A DNA stretch of 64,000 nucleotides from NCBI GenBank assembly GCA_021156105.1, contig JAJNBD010000001.1:248001-312000 (forward strand), in the 5' to 3' direction. Position 1 is the stretch's first letter; every line of letters starts with the position of its first letter. This document shows positions 53,583 through 63,016 of the stretch, in pieces. Position numbers and translations under genes: made by a program. This DNA comes from Gammaproteobacteria bacterium. GTDB lineage: Bacteria; Pseudomonadota; Gammaproteobacteria; CAISUE01. The notes under the pieces were generated by a model, which worked only from the letters and a program-made list of their open reading frames with translations, ran no database searches and had not been told where the DNA came from.

Positions 53583-54248
53583 ATGAAGTCACTTTTAAAA
53601 GATACGCTAGAGCAGACGCTGCCTGAAGAAATTGCGAACGCTATTACCCATGGCTTAGGAGGCTTGCTTAGTGTTATCGCGCTAATAGCGATGTTGTTCC
53701 GGTCAGTAAATTCTCATCAAACTATTGCTATTGTTAGCTCTGCGGTTTTTGGAACAAGCTTAATTCTCTTATATTTTTCTTCTACCCTTTATCACGCTAT
53801 CCAGCATTTTAAAGTTAAGCAGATTTTACAAATCATCGATCATATGATGATTTATCTTTTAATTGCAGGTACCTACACACCCTTTACTTTAGTCGCTTTA
53901 GGCGGGGCTTGGGGCTGGAGTTTATTTGGTGTGGTTTGGGGCTTGGCGCTGATGGGAATGGTATTTAAATTATTTTTTACTGGTCGGCTAGAAAGTTTAT
54001 CCATTGGGATTTATATAGGTATGGGCTGGTTAGCGGTTATTGCCATTAAACCATTTTTACATGCGATACCTTTTGCAGGATTAATGTGGGTTGTGGCTGG
54101 AGGGGTATTTTATACGAGTGGAATTATTTTTTATGCCAGTGACCGCGTACGCTATGCGCATACAGTCTGGCATCTATTTGTCCTTCTTGGCAGCCTTTGC
54201 CATGTAGCAGCGTTTTTGTTTTATGTTTTACCGCCATGTGCTTTATAG
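53583..54248 (+). CDS. Haemolysin III / TrhA-type PAQR membrane protein
   Basis: A protein of 221 residues with seven hydrophobic segments and the PAQR/HlyIII motifs EEIANAITHGLGG, SSTLYHAIQHF, IIDHMMIYLLIAGTYTPFTL and HTVWHLFVLLGSLCHVAAF, whose His and Asp residues form a likely metal site. E. coli TrhA (YqfA) belongs here and affects membrane fluidity. The haemolysin name comes from Bacillus cereus and should not be taken as activity. It lies directly after the SulP gene. Confidence 0.92.
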   Translation: MKSLLKDTLEQTLPEEIANAITHGLGGLLSVIALIAMLFRSVNSHQTIAIVSSAVFGTSLILLYFSSTLYHAIQHFKVKQILQIIDHMMIYLLIAGTYTPFTLVALGGAWGWSLFGVVWGLALMGMVFKLFFTGRLESLSIGIYIGMGWLAVIAIKPFLHAIPFAGLMWVVAGGVFYTSGIIFYASDRVRYAHTVWHLFVLLGSLCHVAAFLFYVLPPCAL

Positions 54249-54315
54249 ATATTTTTTATCATTCTCAATTTGAAAAATCATTGCATCAACATTTTTACTG
54301 GCGGCTGGTATTTAT

Positions 54316-54348
54316 ATACCCTAGCCCCATAACTTGAGGCTAGGGTAT
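54316..54348. terminator. Bidirectional terminator after the PAQR gene
   Basis: ATACCCTAGCC (54316-54326) and GGCTAGGGTAT (54338-54348) form a perfect 11-bp stem with an 11-base loop between convergent genes. It is AT-rich on both sides. Confidence 0.75.
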
Positions 54349-54394
54349 TAGCTACAAATTTTTTAATTTATTGGGCTTTTAAGAGGTATAGGTT

Positions 54395-54652
54395 TTACTT
54401 TTGAAAGCCTATGTTGCACATGTTTGTGCAGTTTGCCATGATCTGTAAGTCTGTTTCACAAACCATTTGATTTGGGGAGTTTTTCGGCAGGGAAAGGCAT
54501 TTCTGTTTTAGAGACTGTTCTTGCTGAGCGCAAGATTGCTGGCATGTTAGTGATGGTTGCCGCTGCTGGACAGGCGGCTGAGCAAAACTTGTATTAACTC
54601 CAATTAATACAGCACAGGCAATAAGTGTTTTTAAGAAGAAAGATTTTGTCAT
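54395..54652 (-). CDS. Small secreted cysteine-rich protein, unknown
   Basis: A protein of 85 residues with a signal peptide (1-24, NTSFA|Q). The mature part of about 60 residues carries six cysteines in a CxxxC-like layout (CQQSC, KC, VC, NC, MC). AAGGAAA precedes the ATG. No family recognised. It lies 11 bases after etfA and may be transcribed with the etf genes. The even number of cysteines suggests a disulfide-linked periplasmic or secreted helical peptide. Confidence 0.65.
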   Translation of the reverse strand: MTKSFFLKTLIACAVLIGVNTSFAQPPVQQRQPSLTCQQSCAQQEQSLKQKCLSLPKNSPNQMVCETDLQIMANCTNMCNIGFQK

Positions 54653-54663
54653 AGCTAGTTTCC

Positions 54664-55599
54664 TTATAGTTTTTCCGTTAACTCTGGGATAAGTTGATAC
54701 AAATCACCAACCAGCCCATAATCGGCTATTTGAAAGATAGATGCATCTGCATCTTTGTTGATAGCCACAATGACTTTACTGGTGTTCATGCCAGCAAGAT
54801 GTTGTACGGCGCCGGAAATTCCAATGGCAATATATAGCTCAGGTGCAACAACTTTGCCGGTCTGACCAACTTGATAGTCATTTGGCGCATAGCCTGCGTC
54901 AACGGCAGCGCGTGAAGCGCCAATTGCTGCATTTAGTTTTTCTGCTAATGGTTCTAGCAATTTATCAAAGTTTTCTTTGCTTTGAAATGCCCGACCGCCA
55001 GAAATCACCACGCGAGCGTTTTCAAGCGTAGGGCGTTCAGAAGCTTGTGTTTCAGCTTTAATAAAAGTTACTCGGCTATCTTCAAATTTGGCTTCAATAG
55101 TTTGAATGGGAGCCGCATGCGCTTGGTTGTTTGCTGGGTCAAAAGCCGTTGAGCGAACAGTAATCAGCTTAATGGCATCTTGGCTTTTTACTTTCGCAAA
55201 AGCATTACCGGCATAAATTGGCCGGATGAAAGTGCTATCATCAAGGATTGCGGTAATTTCTGATACTTGTGCAACGTTTAATAAAGCCGCAACGCGTGGC
55301 ATAAAATCTTTACCAAAGCTTGAAGCGGGCGCAAGTACATGGGTATAATTTTTAGCAAGTGACAAAACAAGTTGAGCAAAATTTTCAGCAATGCCATGGT
55401 CATAGCAAGCGTTTGCATCGCAAATGACTTGAGAGATCCCCTCTATTTTTGCCGCTTCTTCAGCAAAGTTTGGCGCAAAAGATCCAGCGATTAAAAGCTC
55501 AATAGTGCTATTTAATTGCTTTGCCGCTGCAATAGTACAGCGCGTACTTTTTTTTATGCCATTTTGATCAAGCTCGGCAACGACAAGAATTTTGTTCAT
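54664..55599 (-). CDS. etfA: Electron transfer flavoprotein alpha subunit
   Basis: A protein of 311 residues with an N-terminal alpha/beta domain and the C-terminal FAD-binding region [48 protein letters not shown] and [23 protein letters not shown]. It pairs with EtfB to carry electrons from acyl-CoA and other dehydrogenases. It overlaps etfB by four bases. Confidence 0.97.
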   Translation of the reverse strand: MNKILVVAELDQNGIKKSTRCTIAAAKQLNSTIELLIAGSFAPNFAEEAAKIEGISQVICDANACYDHGIAENFAQLVLSLAKNYTHVLAPASSFGKDFMPRVAALLNVAQVSEITAILDDSTFIRPIYAGNAFAKVKSQDAIKLITVRSTAFDPANNQAHAAPIQTIEAKFEDSRVTFIKAETQASERPTLENARVVISGGRAFQSKENFDKLLEPLAEKLNAAIGASRAAVDAGYAPNDYQVGQTGKVVAPELYIAIGISGAVQHLAGMNTSKVIVAINKDADASIFQIADYGLVGDLYQLIPELTEKL

Positions 55600-56345
55600 A
55601 TGACCTTCGCCTCTTCGCGTAATTTTTGTACTAATTCATCCACACTGCTAACTTTGACGCCCGCTTTGCGAACGGAAGGGGGAGATACTTCTTGTATGAG
55701 AAGGTGGGTGGTTAAATCAATGCCAAAACTATCCGCAGCGATGATTTCCATTGGTTTGCTTTTTGCTTTCATAATATCTGGCAGCTTGGCAAAACGAGGC
55801 GTGTTTAGGCGTAAATCAGTAGTGATCAAGCAAGGCAGCTTTGCACTAATCGTCTGTAAGCCGCTATCAGTTTCACGTTGGACGGTAGCAACCCCATTCT
55901 CAAGCGTAATCTGCGAAGCAAAAGTTGCTTGTGGCCAATTCAAAAGAGCCGCTAACATTTGACCCGTTTGATTGCAATCGTCATCAATCGCTTGCTTACC
56001 CATAAGGATTAATTGAGCTTCCGTTTTTTCAGCAATAGTTTTTAACAATTTTGCGATAGCTAATGGTTCTAGCGTTTGTTCGGTTTGAATTAAAACGGCT
56101 TTATCAGCGCCTAATGCTAAAGCATGTCGTAGCGTTTCTTGCGAGGTTGTTGCACCAATGCTGACCGCAATAATTTCTGTGGCAATACCTTTTTCTTTTA
56201 AACGAATGGCTTCTTCTATGGCAATTTCATCAAAAGGATTCATGGTCATTTTAATGTTTTGTGTTTCTACGCCAGAGCCATCTGCTTTAACGCGAATTTT
56301 GACATACGGGTCAATAACGCGTTTGATAGGAACGAGGATTTTCAT
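55596..56345 (-). CDS. etfB: Electron transfer flavoprotein beta subunit
   Basis: A protein of 249 residues with the EtfB features [33 protein letters not shown], a middle [20 protein letters not shown] and a C-terminal [15 protein letters not shown] followed by a recognition-loop region. It binds AMP and contacts dehydrogenases. Its stop overlaps the etfA start. Confidence 0.97.
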   Translation of the reverse strand: MKILVPIKRVIDPYVKIRVKADGSGVETQNIKMTMNPFDEIAIEEAIRLKEKGIATEIIAVSIGATTSQETLRHALALGADKAVLIQTEQTLEPLAIAKLLKTIAEKTEAQLILMGKQAIDDDCNQTGQMLAALLNWPQATFASQITLENGVATVQRETDSGLQTISAKLPCLITTDLRLNTPRFAKLPDIMKAKSKPMEIIAADSFGIDLTTHLLIQEVSPPSVRKAGVKVSSVDELVQKLREEAKVI

Positions 56346-56388
56346 ACAAAGTCTTATGGATGATTTAATGCAAAATTATAGCATTATT

Positions 56389-56904
56389 TTAAGTTTTCTT
56401 ATCGCTTTCTTTGGCAATAAGTTTATTGGTAATAACGATTGCTAATACAGAAATAAGTAAAGTACAGTGGATGATTACTTGCCACATAAGCGTGGTATTA
56501 GCCAGTTTTGCAGCATCAAAAAAACTGCGAAGCAAATGGATAGAAGAAATGCTGATCAAGGCTAATGCTAGCTTTACCTTCATCGTGCCTGCATCAAATT
56601 CATCCATCCATTCAGGTTCATCTGGATGCAGTCTGAGATTTAAGCGTGAGACAAATACTTCATAGCCACCAAGAATCACCATGATTAATAAATTGGCCAC
56701 CATGACGACATCAATTAAATCTAATACGCCCATCATGACTTCGGTTTCAGTCAGATTTTGAAGGTGAATAAGGATTTCTTTAATGTCGACAAAAAAAACA
56801 TAGACATATAAACCAAGGGCAATAACCAAGCCAAAATACAATGGGGCTTGTAACCAGCGGCTAACAAAAATCAGGCGAGATAAGATTGAAACTAAATTTT
56901 TCAT
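56389..56904 (-). CDS. YqhA-like (UPF0114) inner-membrane protein
   Basis: A protein of 171 residues with about four hydrophobic segments (about 13-38, 62-82, 110-126, 138-160) and the family stretches ESRLIFVSRW-like start, DLIDVVMVANLLIMVILGGYEVFVSRL and MKVKLALALISISSIHLL. Function unknown in any organism. It lies between the ETF-QO gene and etfB on the same strand, with gaps of 82 and 43 bases. Confidence 0.85.
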   Translation of the reverse strand: MKNLVSILSRLIFVSRWLQAPLYFGLVIALGLYVYVFFVDIKEILIHLQNLTETEVMMGVLDLIDVVMVANLLIMVILGGYEVFVSRLNLRLHPDEPEWMDEFDAGTMKVKLALALISISSIHLLRSFFDAAKLANTTLMWQVIIHCTLLISVLAIVITNKLIAKESDKKT

Positions 56905-56986
56905 AAAATAAGTTTATATTTGAAGTTGGAAAGAAAAGTAAACAAGTAATATTTTGTTTACGCTGCGTATTTTAAATAATAGGATA

Positions 56987-58600
56987 TTACATTTCTCCAT
57001 AATTTGGTCCTGAACCGCCTTCAGGCACTGTCCAGACGATATTATCGGTTGGGTCTTTAATATCACAAGTTTTGCAATGAACGCAATTCGCCGCATTAAT
57101 CTGTAGCTGATTATCAACAACTTCATATACGCCAGCAGGGCAGTAGCGTTGCTCTGGCGCGGCATATTTTTCTAAGCACGTTTTAAATAGTGCCGGGCTT
57201 TTCAATTTTAAGTGAAGCGGTTGATTTTCGTCATGGCGTGTATTGGCTAAATAAACGGAACTCATGCGATCAAAGGAAATTTTGCCATCTGGTTTTGGAT
57301 AAGTGATGGGCTGACATTGCTTGGCTGCTAAAGTTTCTGCGCGGTCAGTGGTCTTATGGCGAAGAGTCCAAGGCGCTTTGCCTTGAAGGAGTTTTAACTC
57401 TAAACCGCCCATCAATGTGCCAATGGTTAAGCCATGTTTAAACCAGGGGCGAAAATTACGGGCAGTGTGCAACTCTTTATATATCCAGGAGGCCTTTAAT
57501 GCTAAAGGGTAGTCTTGTAAAATATCTAAAGATCGATTCTCTTGCAAAGCTTTTGCCACGGCTTCTGCGGCGAGTATGCCAGATTTCATGGCATTATGTG
57601 AGCCTTTAATTTTAGGCACATTTAAAAAGCCAGCTGCATCGCCTAGTAATAAGCCACCGGCAAAAACTAGCTCAGGAATGGATTGATAGCCCCCTTCATT
57701 TAAAGCCCGTGCGCCATAGGCAATTCTTTTCGCATTTTCAAATAAAGGGGCAATAGCAGGGTGCGTTTTGAAGCGTTGCATTTCTTTAAAAGGGTCAAGG
57801 TAAGGGTTTTGGTAATCCAATCCTACGACAAACCCGACAGCAACTTTGTTATTGTCTAAATGATAAATAAATGAACCGCCATAAACATCATTGTTTAATG
57901 GCCAGCCAGCCGTATGCATTACTAAGCCTGGTTGATGCTTTTCAGGGGAAACTTCCCAAACCTCTTTAATGCCTAAGCCATAAGTTTGTGGATCGCAGTT
58001 TTTTCTTAATTGAAACTTCTGCATTAATTGTTCGGATAAAAACCCACGGCAGCCTTCACTAAACAAAGTATATTTAGCATGTAATTCCATGCCTTGGGTA
58101 TATTCAGGTTTATGAGAACCATCTTTAGCGATACCCATATCACCTGTAGCAACGCCTATCACTCGATTTTGATCATCAAATAAAATTTCTGCGGCACAAA
58201 ACCCAGGATAAATTTCGACGCCTAATGCCGTTGCTTGCTCGGCTAGCCAGCGACAAAGATTGGCTAAACTAATAATATAGTTGCCGGCATTATGCATTTG
58301 TTTAGGTAATAACCAATTAGGCACTTGGCGGGCAGATTTTTCATTTAAAAATAAAAAGCGATCTTCTTTGACGGGAGTATTAACCGGAGCGCCAAGTTCT
58401 TTCCAGTTAGGAATTAGTTCATTCAGTGCTTTGGTTTCAAAGACTGCGCCAGATAAAATATGCGCGCCAACTTCCGCGCCTTTTTCTAAGATACAAACAC
58501 TTATTTCAGGGTTTAATTGTTTTAATCGAATTGCAGCAGATAGACCAGAAGGGCCTGCGCCAATAATGACTACATCATATTGCATTTGTTCGCGCACCAT
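56987..58600 (-). CDS. Electron transfer flavoprotein-ubiquinone oxidoreductase
   Basis: A protein of 537 residues starting at 58600; an ATG five codons in (58585, MQYDVVIIGAG) is equally possible. It has an N-terminal FAD motif GAGPSGLSAA, GAHILSGAVFE, the membrane-associated middle region, GDAAGFLNVPKIKGSHNAM, and a C-terminal 4Fe-4S ferredoxin domain with ligands in RYCPAG and CVHCKTCDI. It passes electrons from ETF to ubiquinone, linking fatty acid and amino acid oxidation to respiration. ETF genes lie just downstream. Confidence 0.96.
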   Translation of the reverse strand: MVREQMQYDVVIIGAGPSGLSAAIRLKQLNPEISVCILEKGAEVGAHILSGAVFETKALNELIPNWKELGAPVNTPVKEDRFLFLNEKSARQVPNWLLPKQMHNAGNYIISLANLCRWLAEQATALGVEIYPGFCAAEILFDDQNRVIGVATGDMGIAKDGSHKPEYTQGMELHAKYTLFSEGCRGFLSEQLMQKFQLRKNCDPQTYGLGIKEVWEVSPEKHQPGLVMHTAGWPLNNDVYGGSFIYHLDNNKVAVGFVVGLDYQNPYLDPFKEMQRFKTHPAIAPLFENAKRIAYGARALNEGGYQSIPELVFAGGLLLGDAAGFLNVPKIKGSHNAMKSGILAAEAVAKALQENRSLDILQDYPLALKASWIYKELHTARNFRPWFKHGLTIGTLMGGLELKLLQGKAPWTLRHKTTDRAETLAAKQCQPITYPKPDGKISFDRMSSVYLANTRHDENQPLHLKLKSPALFKTCLEKYAAPEQRYCPAGVYEVVDNQLQINAANCVHCKTCDIKDPTDNIVWTVPEGGSGPNYGEM

Positions 58601-58749
58601 AAACTTAAAAAGTCCTGAAAATAATAGGTAAATTATACTGGTAGCGGGCTTCGTTGTCTAAATTTAAGCATCATATTGCATGCTAACAGCAAAAGAAAGA
58701 GGTAGTATTTTGACTTTCAGTGTTAAAGAGGTTTGAGGGTTTAAATGGC

Positions 58750-59916
58750 TTATATTATGTAAAATCGCAAGTATCTTTTAAGCTGTTGCCGTAAATTTTG
58801 GGGTATAAAGTTTCTAATATATTCTAAAAAAGGAATCTGGATTATCTTTTTAAATAATAAGATGGAAATTAGAGCAGTATCTTGATTAGGGATATATTTC
58901 CATACTTTATTATGGTTTATTAACAAGCTTAAAAGTGGGGTGCGAAGAAAGTGCGGGATGAGTATGGGCTTAAAAGTTGATAGATCCCTATCTTTGGATT
59001 CTGTGGAGGGGGTTAGAGTAGAATTAGAGGCTAACCAGGCTCTAATCATTGGAGCGGCATCATCTCCAATGAATTGAGTAAAATCTACCCATGCATTTGG
59101 GCGCATATCCGCTTCTATATAAAAACGTTTTTTGTCAGGCCTTTCAATGCAGCTAATGGTGACAAAGCCATTTGCTCCAAGGGCTTTCCCTAGCTGAGTT
59201 AATTCTTGAAAAATTTCAGGATCAACATATTTTAATGGAAAATAATATCGGAGAGAGGAAGGGCCATGATTATAAACACTTTTTACCGGAATGCTATAGC
59301 TAAAATGAATGAGTTTTCCCTCGAAAAACAAGGCAGATAAGTCAATTTCTGTTCCAAAGATTTTTTCTTGGGCAAGCATTGGTCCTTGCTTTAGTAGTTT
59401 TATTAGCTTTTTGCATTGTTGCTTGTGACTTAACTCATAAACGCCTCGGCCACCACAAGAAGCATCTACTTTAAAAAAAACTGGGGGGCTAAGCTCATGC
59501 AATGCTTGTTCAGCTTCAGAGAGCTTTGTAATAACGCGGAATTTTGGTGTCAAGATTCCTGCTTTGCAAAGAGTATGGGATAAGCCAATTTTAGAACTTA
59601 TGTGGTTAAAATGAAGGCTAGAAGTAACAGGCAATATACGACATTTTATTTCATCGGAAATATTAGAATTGACGACTTCTTGTAAAATTTGGTCTTGGGT
59701 AATAATTATCCATGAATAATTTTTTTTATCAAGTTGCTGAATAATTTCGTTTGTGGCGGATGATGGATGGGGTATATTAAAAACCGACCGTATATATTGG
59801 CTTCGTTTTAAATAGGTAGAATTTGAAATAACGTCAACTGTAAATCCGACTCTGCTTAATAAGGCGGGAAGCTGCCAGAGCAAGTGACCTTCATATCCTA
59901 TCAGTAAAGCTTCCAT
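58750..59916 (-). CDS. ATP-grasp family enzyme, unknown substrate
   Basis: A protein of 388 residues with a carbamoyl-phosphate-synthase-like ATP-grasp layout. The N-terminal domain (EALLIGYEGHLLWQLPALLSRVGF) is followed by the ATP-binding domain with KVDASCGGRGVYEL (glycine-rich loop), LAQEKIFGTEIDLSALF and RFYIEADMRPNAWVDF (metal-binding Glu and Asn). The last 80 residues are hydrophobic and basic (FLRTPLLSLLI, FLEYIRNFIPQNLRQQLKRYLRFYI), perhaps membrane-peripheral. Such enzymes join a carboxylate to an amine or thiol. It stands alone, with no biosynthetic partners beside it. Confidence 0.8.
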   Translation of the reverse strand: MEALLIGYEGHLLWQLPALLSRVGFTVDVISNSTYLKRSQYIRSVFNIPHPSSATNEIIQQLDKKNYSWIIITQDQILQEVVNSNISDEIKCRILPVTSSLHFNHISSKIGLSHTLCKAGILTPKFRVITKLSEAEQALHELSPPVFFKVDASCGGRGVYELSHKQQCKKLIKLLKQGPMLAQEKIFGTEIDLSALFFEGKLIHFSYSIPVKSVYNHGPSSLRYYFPLKYVDPEIFQELTQLGKALGANGFVTISCIERPDKKRFYIEADMRPNAWVDFTQFIGDDAAPMIRAWLASNSTLTPSTESKDRDLSTFKPILIPHFLRTPLLSLLINHNKVWKYIPNQDTALISILLFKKIIQIPFLEYIRNFIPQNLRQQLKRYLRFYII

Positions 59917-60176
59917 CTGATTTTATGTTAATTTATGCAGTGTGGCATTTAATCATACTTGGGTTTTTTTATCAATTCCTGTCAGGTGTTAAAGGATAAT
60001 AAGCAGACTTATTTAGGTAGTCATGCTGCTGCTATTCAAGTAATTATAGCGAAGTAAAATTAAGCGCAAAAAACCTTATTTTACCCCTAAAGTTTTTTGC
60101 CTATGCCAAACAAGCTAAGCATCTTCCAAATTCTTTTTAAAATGTCTCTTAAGATGCAGCTTTAAGGGAGGTTTTA

Positions 60177-60185
60177 TGCTAAAAT
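60177..60185 (+). promoter_or_regulatory. Extended -10 promoter for mnmG
   Basis: TG (60177-60178), one base, then TAAAAT (60180-60185), 29 bases before the mnmG ATG. It is preceded by GGGAGG, which is too far from the ATG to be the ribosome site. The rest of the 297-base gap 59917-60213 shows no gene, and I found no clear DnaA boxes. Confidence 0.5.
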
Positions 60186-60213
60186 AGCAGGCTCAAAAAT
60201 ATTTTAATTTGTC

Positions 60214-62124
60214 ATGATTTATCCTTCCGAATTTGACGTTATTGTGGTGGGTGGCGGGCACGCGGGAACGGAAGCGGCGCTGGCGGCTGCGCGTATGGGC
60301 GCAAATACTTTATTGCTCACGCATAACATTGAAACGCTTGGCCAAATGTCTTGTAACCCTGCGATTGGGGGCATTGGTAAAGGTCATCTAGTTAAGGAAA
60401 TTGATGCCATGGGTGGCGTTATGGCTCAAGCAGCTGACCATGCGGGTATTCAATTTCGCATTTTAAATGCTAGCAAAGGTCCAGCAGTTCGTGCTACACG
60501 CGCACAAGCTGACCGCTTACTTTATAAGCAATTTGTTCGTCATACACTAGAAAATACTCCTAATTTATCGATTTTCCAACAAGCGGTGGATGATCTTATT
60601 TTGGAAGGTAATGCCGTAGCTGGTGTGGTTACCCAAATGGGGTTGAAATTTAAAGCTCGCGCCATTGTTTTAACTGCGGGTACCTTCCTAGGCGGTAAAA
60701 TCCATATTGGCATGCAGAATTACCAGGGAGGGCGAGCAGGGGATCCACCGGCAAATAGTTTGGCGCATCGTTTGCGCGAACAACCCTTGCGAGTTGGACG
60801 CTTGAAAACAGGTACACCGCCGCGCATTGATGGGCGCAGCATTAATTTGAGTGTGTTAACAGAGCAGCCTGGCGACACGCCAACCCCTATTTTTTCTTAC
60901 ATGGGGAAAGCTTCTGATCATCCTCAGCAAATTTCTTGTTTTATTACCCATACCAATGAACAAACGCATGACACCATTCGCCAAGGTTTATCACGCTCGC
61001 CTTTATATGCAGGGGTGATTGAAGGGGTAGGGCCGCGTTATTGTCCTTCGATTGAAGATAAAGTCGTGCGTTTTGCGGATAAATCTTCGCACCAAATCTT
61101 CTTGGAACCAGAAGGATTAACCGTTAACGAATTTTATCCTAATGGTATTTCGACTAGTTTGCCTTTTGATGTGCAGTTAGAATTAGTGCGTTCCATGAAA
61201 GGCTTGGAAAATGCTTATATTACCCGCCCGGGTTATGCGATTGAATATGATTACTTTGACCCTCGCGATTTAAAACCTTCGCTTGAAACGCAAGCTATAC
61301 ACGGTTTATTCTTTGCTGGCCAAATTAATGGTACCACCGGCTATGAGGAAGCTGCGGCTCAAGGTTTGGTGGCAGGGATCAATGCTGTCCAATTCGTCCG
61401 AAATGAAGCAGCCTGGACACCAAAGCGCGATGAAGCTTATGTTGGTGTACTGATCGATGATTTAATTACTTGCGGCACACAAGAACCTTACCGCATGTTT
61501 ACTAGCCGCGCCGAGTATCGCTTATTATTACGCGAAGATAATGCCGATGTACGCTTGACTGAAACTGGCCGTAAGTTGGGGCTGGTTGATGATGCGCGCT
61601 GGGCAATATTCTGTAAAAAACAAGAATCAGTGGAAGCTGAAAATCAACGATTAAAAAACTTTTGGATTGCGCCAAATTCCGTTGCGGCGGAAAAATTGCA
61701 TAGGCATTTAGATAAACCATTAACGCATGAACATACCGCGCTTGATTTGCTCAAGCGCCCAGAGTTAGATTACCAAAAGTTAATGGAAATCGAAGCGTTA
61801 AAGCCAGGACTTGACGATCCGCAAGCGGCGGAACAAGTTCAAGTTCGAGTTAAATATGGTGGTTATATCGAGCGTCAATTGTTGGAAATTGAAAAACAGC
61901 GTCAGCAAGAGCATATGTTGATTCCAGCAGACATAGATTATGACCAAATTATTGGCTTGTCAGCCGAGGTGCGCCAAAAGTTGAAAAATCAATGTCCTGC
62001 TTCCATTGGACTAGCATCAAGGATCCCAGGTATCACACCTGCAGCGATCTCTTTAGTGATTGTCCATATAAAAAAGCGGCAAATGCGCTCTGCGCACTTG
62101 CTTGATGGGAAAGATTCATGTTAG
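60214..62124 (+). CDS. mnmG: tRNA uridine-5-carboxymethylaminomethyl modification enzyme MnmG (GidA)
   Basis: A protein of 636 residues (E. coli 629). It begins [23 protein letters not shown] with the FAD-binding loop. It has the conserved [63 protein letters not shown] and [13 protein letters not shown]. With MnmE it installs the cmnm5 group on wobble U34 of tRNAs. It is followed by rsmG after 56 bases, the standard order. Confidence 0.98.
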   Translation: MIYPSEFDVIVVGGGHAGTEAALAAARMGANTLLLTHNIETLGQMSCNPAIGGIGKGHLVKEIDAMGGVMAQAADHAGIQFRILNASKGPAVRATRAQADRLLYKQFVRHTLENTPNLSIFQQAVDDLILEGNAVAGVVTQMGLKFKARAIVLTAGTFLGGKIHIGMQNYQGGRAGDPPANSLAHRLREQPLRVGRLKTGTPPRIDGRSINLSVLTEQPGDTPTPIFSYMGKASDHPQQISCFITHTNEQTHDTIRQGLSRSPLYAGVIEGVGPRYCPSIEDKVVRFADKSSHQIFLEPEGLTVNEFYPNGISTSLPFDVQLELVRSMKGLENAYITRPGYAIEYDYFDPRDLKPSLETQAIHGLFFAGQINGTTGYEEAAAQGLVAGINAVQFVRNEAAWTPKRDEAYVGVLIDDLITCGTQEPYRMFTSRAEYRLLLREDNADVRLTETGRKLGLVDDARWAIFCKKQESVEAENQRLKNFWIAPNSVAAEKLHRHLDKPLTHEHTALDLLKRPELDYQKLMEIEALKPGLDDPQAAEQVQVRVKYGGYIERQLLEIEKQRQQEHMLIPADIDYDQIIGLSAEVRQKLKNQCPASIGLASRIPGITPAAISLVIVHIKKRQMRSAHLLDGKDSC

Positions 62125-62180
62125 TTTATCGGGTTCGGTATTTTATAATTTTATTTTATGTTATTAAGTGGGTAAGGTAA

Positions 62181-62903
62181 ATGATGACACAAGGTATGGA
62201 AAGCAAAAAAATTCGTTTCGTTGTGGAAGCGCCACAATTTAAGCGGCAAGAAAAGGATCTTACACAATTACTTAGTGAAGGTCTTGAACATTTTAATTTA
62301 AAGTTAACGCCAGCAAACCACCAAAAATTGTTAGATTATATTGATTTAATGATTAAGTGGAACCGTGCATATAATTTAACTTCTGTGCGTGAACCAAGTG
62401 AAATTATGGTCCGCCATATTTTTGATAGCTGGGCGGCAGGGCCTCACTTACATGGTGATGAGATTATCGATGTAGGTTCTGGTGCAGGTTTGCCAGGGAT
62501 TCCTTTAGCATTGGCTTATCCCGAGAAGCGTTTTACACTGATTGATAGTAATGGTAAAAAAGCTCGCTTTCTTTTCCATGTACAACAAATTTTAAGAATC
62601 CCAAACCTTAATGTTGTTAATGAGCGAGTTGAGGGTTACCAAAAAAGTAATCAACTTAATGAAGTTTCGCGTTATTCAAAATATACAACCATCATTTCAC
62701 GGGCATTTTCTTCGTTGCGCGAAATGCTTTATAACACAGAGCATTTATGTCATTATGATGGTCAGTTCTTGGCAATGAAAGGTGTTTATCCTTTGACGGA
62801 ATTACATGAAATTCCTCAAGAGTTTAAATTATTAGATGTCGTGAAATTGCAAGTGCCTTTTTTAGATGGTGAGCGGCATTTGGTAAAAATTTCTTTTGAG
62901 TAA
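62181..62903 (+). CDS. rsmG: 16S rRNA G527 methyltransferase RsmG (GidB)
   Basis: A protein of 240 residues, about 30 longer at the N-terminus than E. coli RsmG (207). Start at ATG 62181 with AAGG upstream; internal ATGs could give a shorter form. The core has IKWNRAYNLTSVREP, HIFDSW, the SAM motif IIDVGSGAGLPGIPLA, LIDSNGKKARFL and ISRAFSSLREML. It methylates N7 of G527 in 16S rRNA. It ends at a T-tailed hairpin before parA. Confidence 0.96.
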   Translation: MMTQGMESKKIRFVVEAPQFKRQEKDLTQLLSEGLEHFNLKLTPANHQKLLDYIDLMIKWNRAYNLTSVREPSEIMVRHIFDSWAAGPHLHGDEIIDVGSGAGLPGIPLALAYPEKRFTLIDSNGKKARFLFHVQQILRIPNLNVVNERVEGYQKSNQLNEVSRYSKYTTIISRAFSSLREMLYNTEHLCHYDGQFLAMKGVYPLTELHEIPQEFKLLDVVKLQVPFLDGERHLVKISFE

Positions 62904-62931
62904 AGTTTCCTTGCTCCTGGCGGGAGCATAC

Positions 62932-62977
62932 AGAGGTAAGAAAGCTAAACTATTTTTTTCTTGCCTCTAGCTTTTTT
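62932..62977 (+). terminator. Terminator between rsmG and parA
   Basis: AGAGGTAAGAAA (62932-62943) pairs with TTTCTTGCCTCT (62957-62968): 12 base pairs with one G-T pair, followed by AG and a run of six T (62972-62977). parA probably has its own promoter beyond it. Confidence 0.65.
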
Positions 62978-63016
62978 CCTAACATAAGGAAAAGAGAACT
63001 GTTAAGGTTATAACTA

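Noticed and set aside
59917..60213. Replication origin upstream of mnmG
   Set aside because: I found no convincing DnaA boxes (TTATCCACA-like) or AT-rich 13-mers arranged as an origin.
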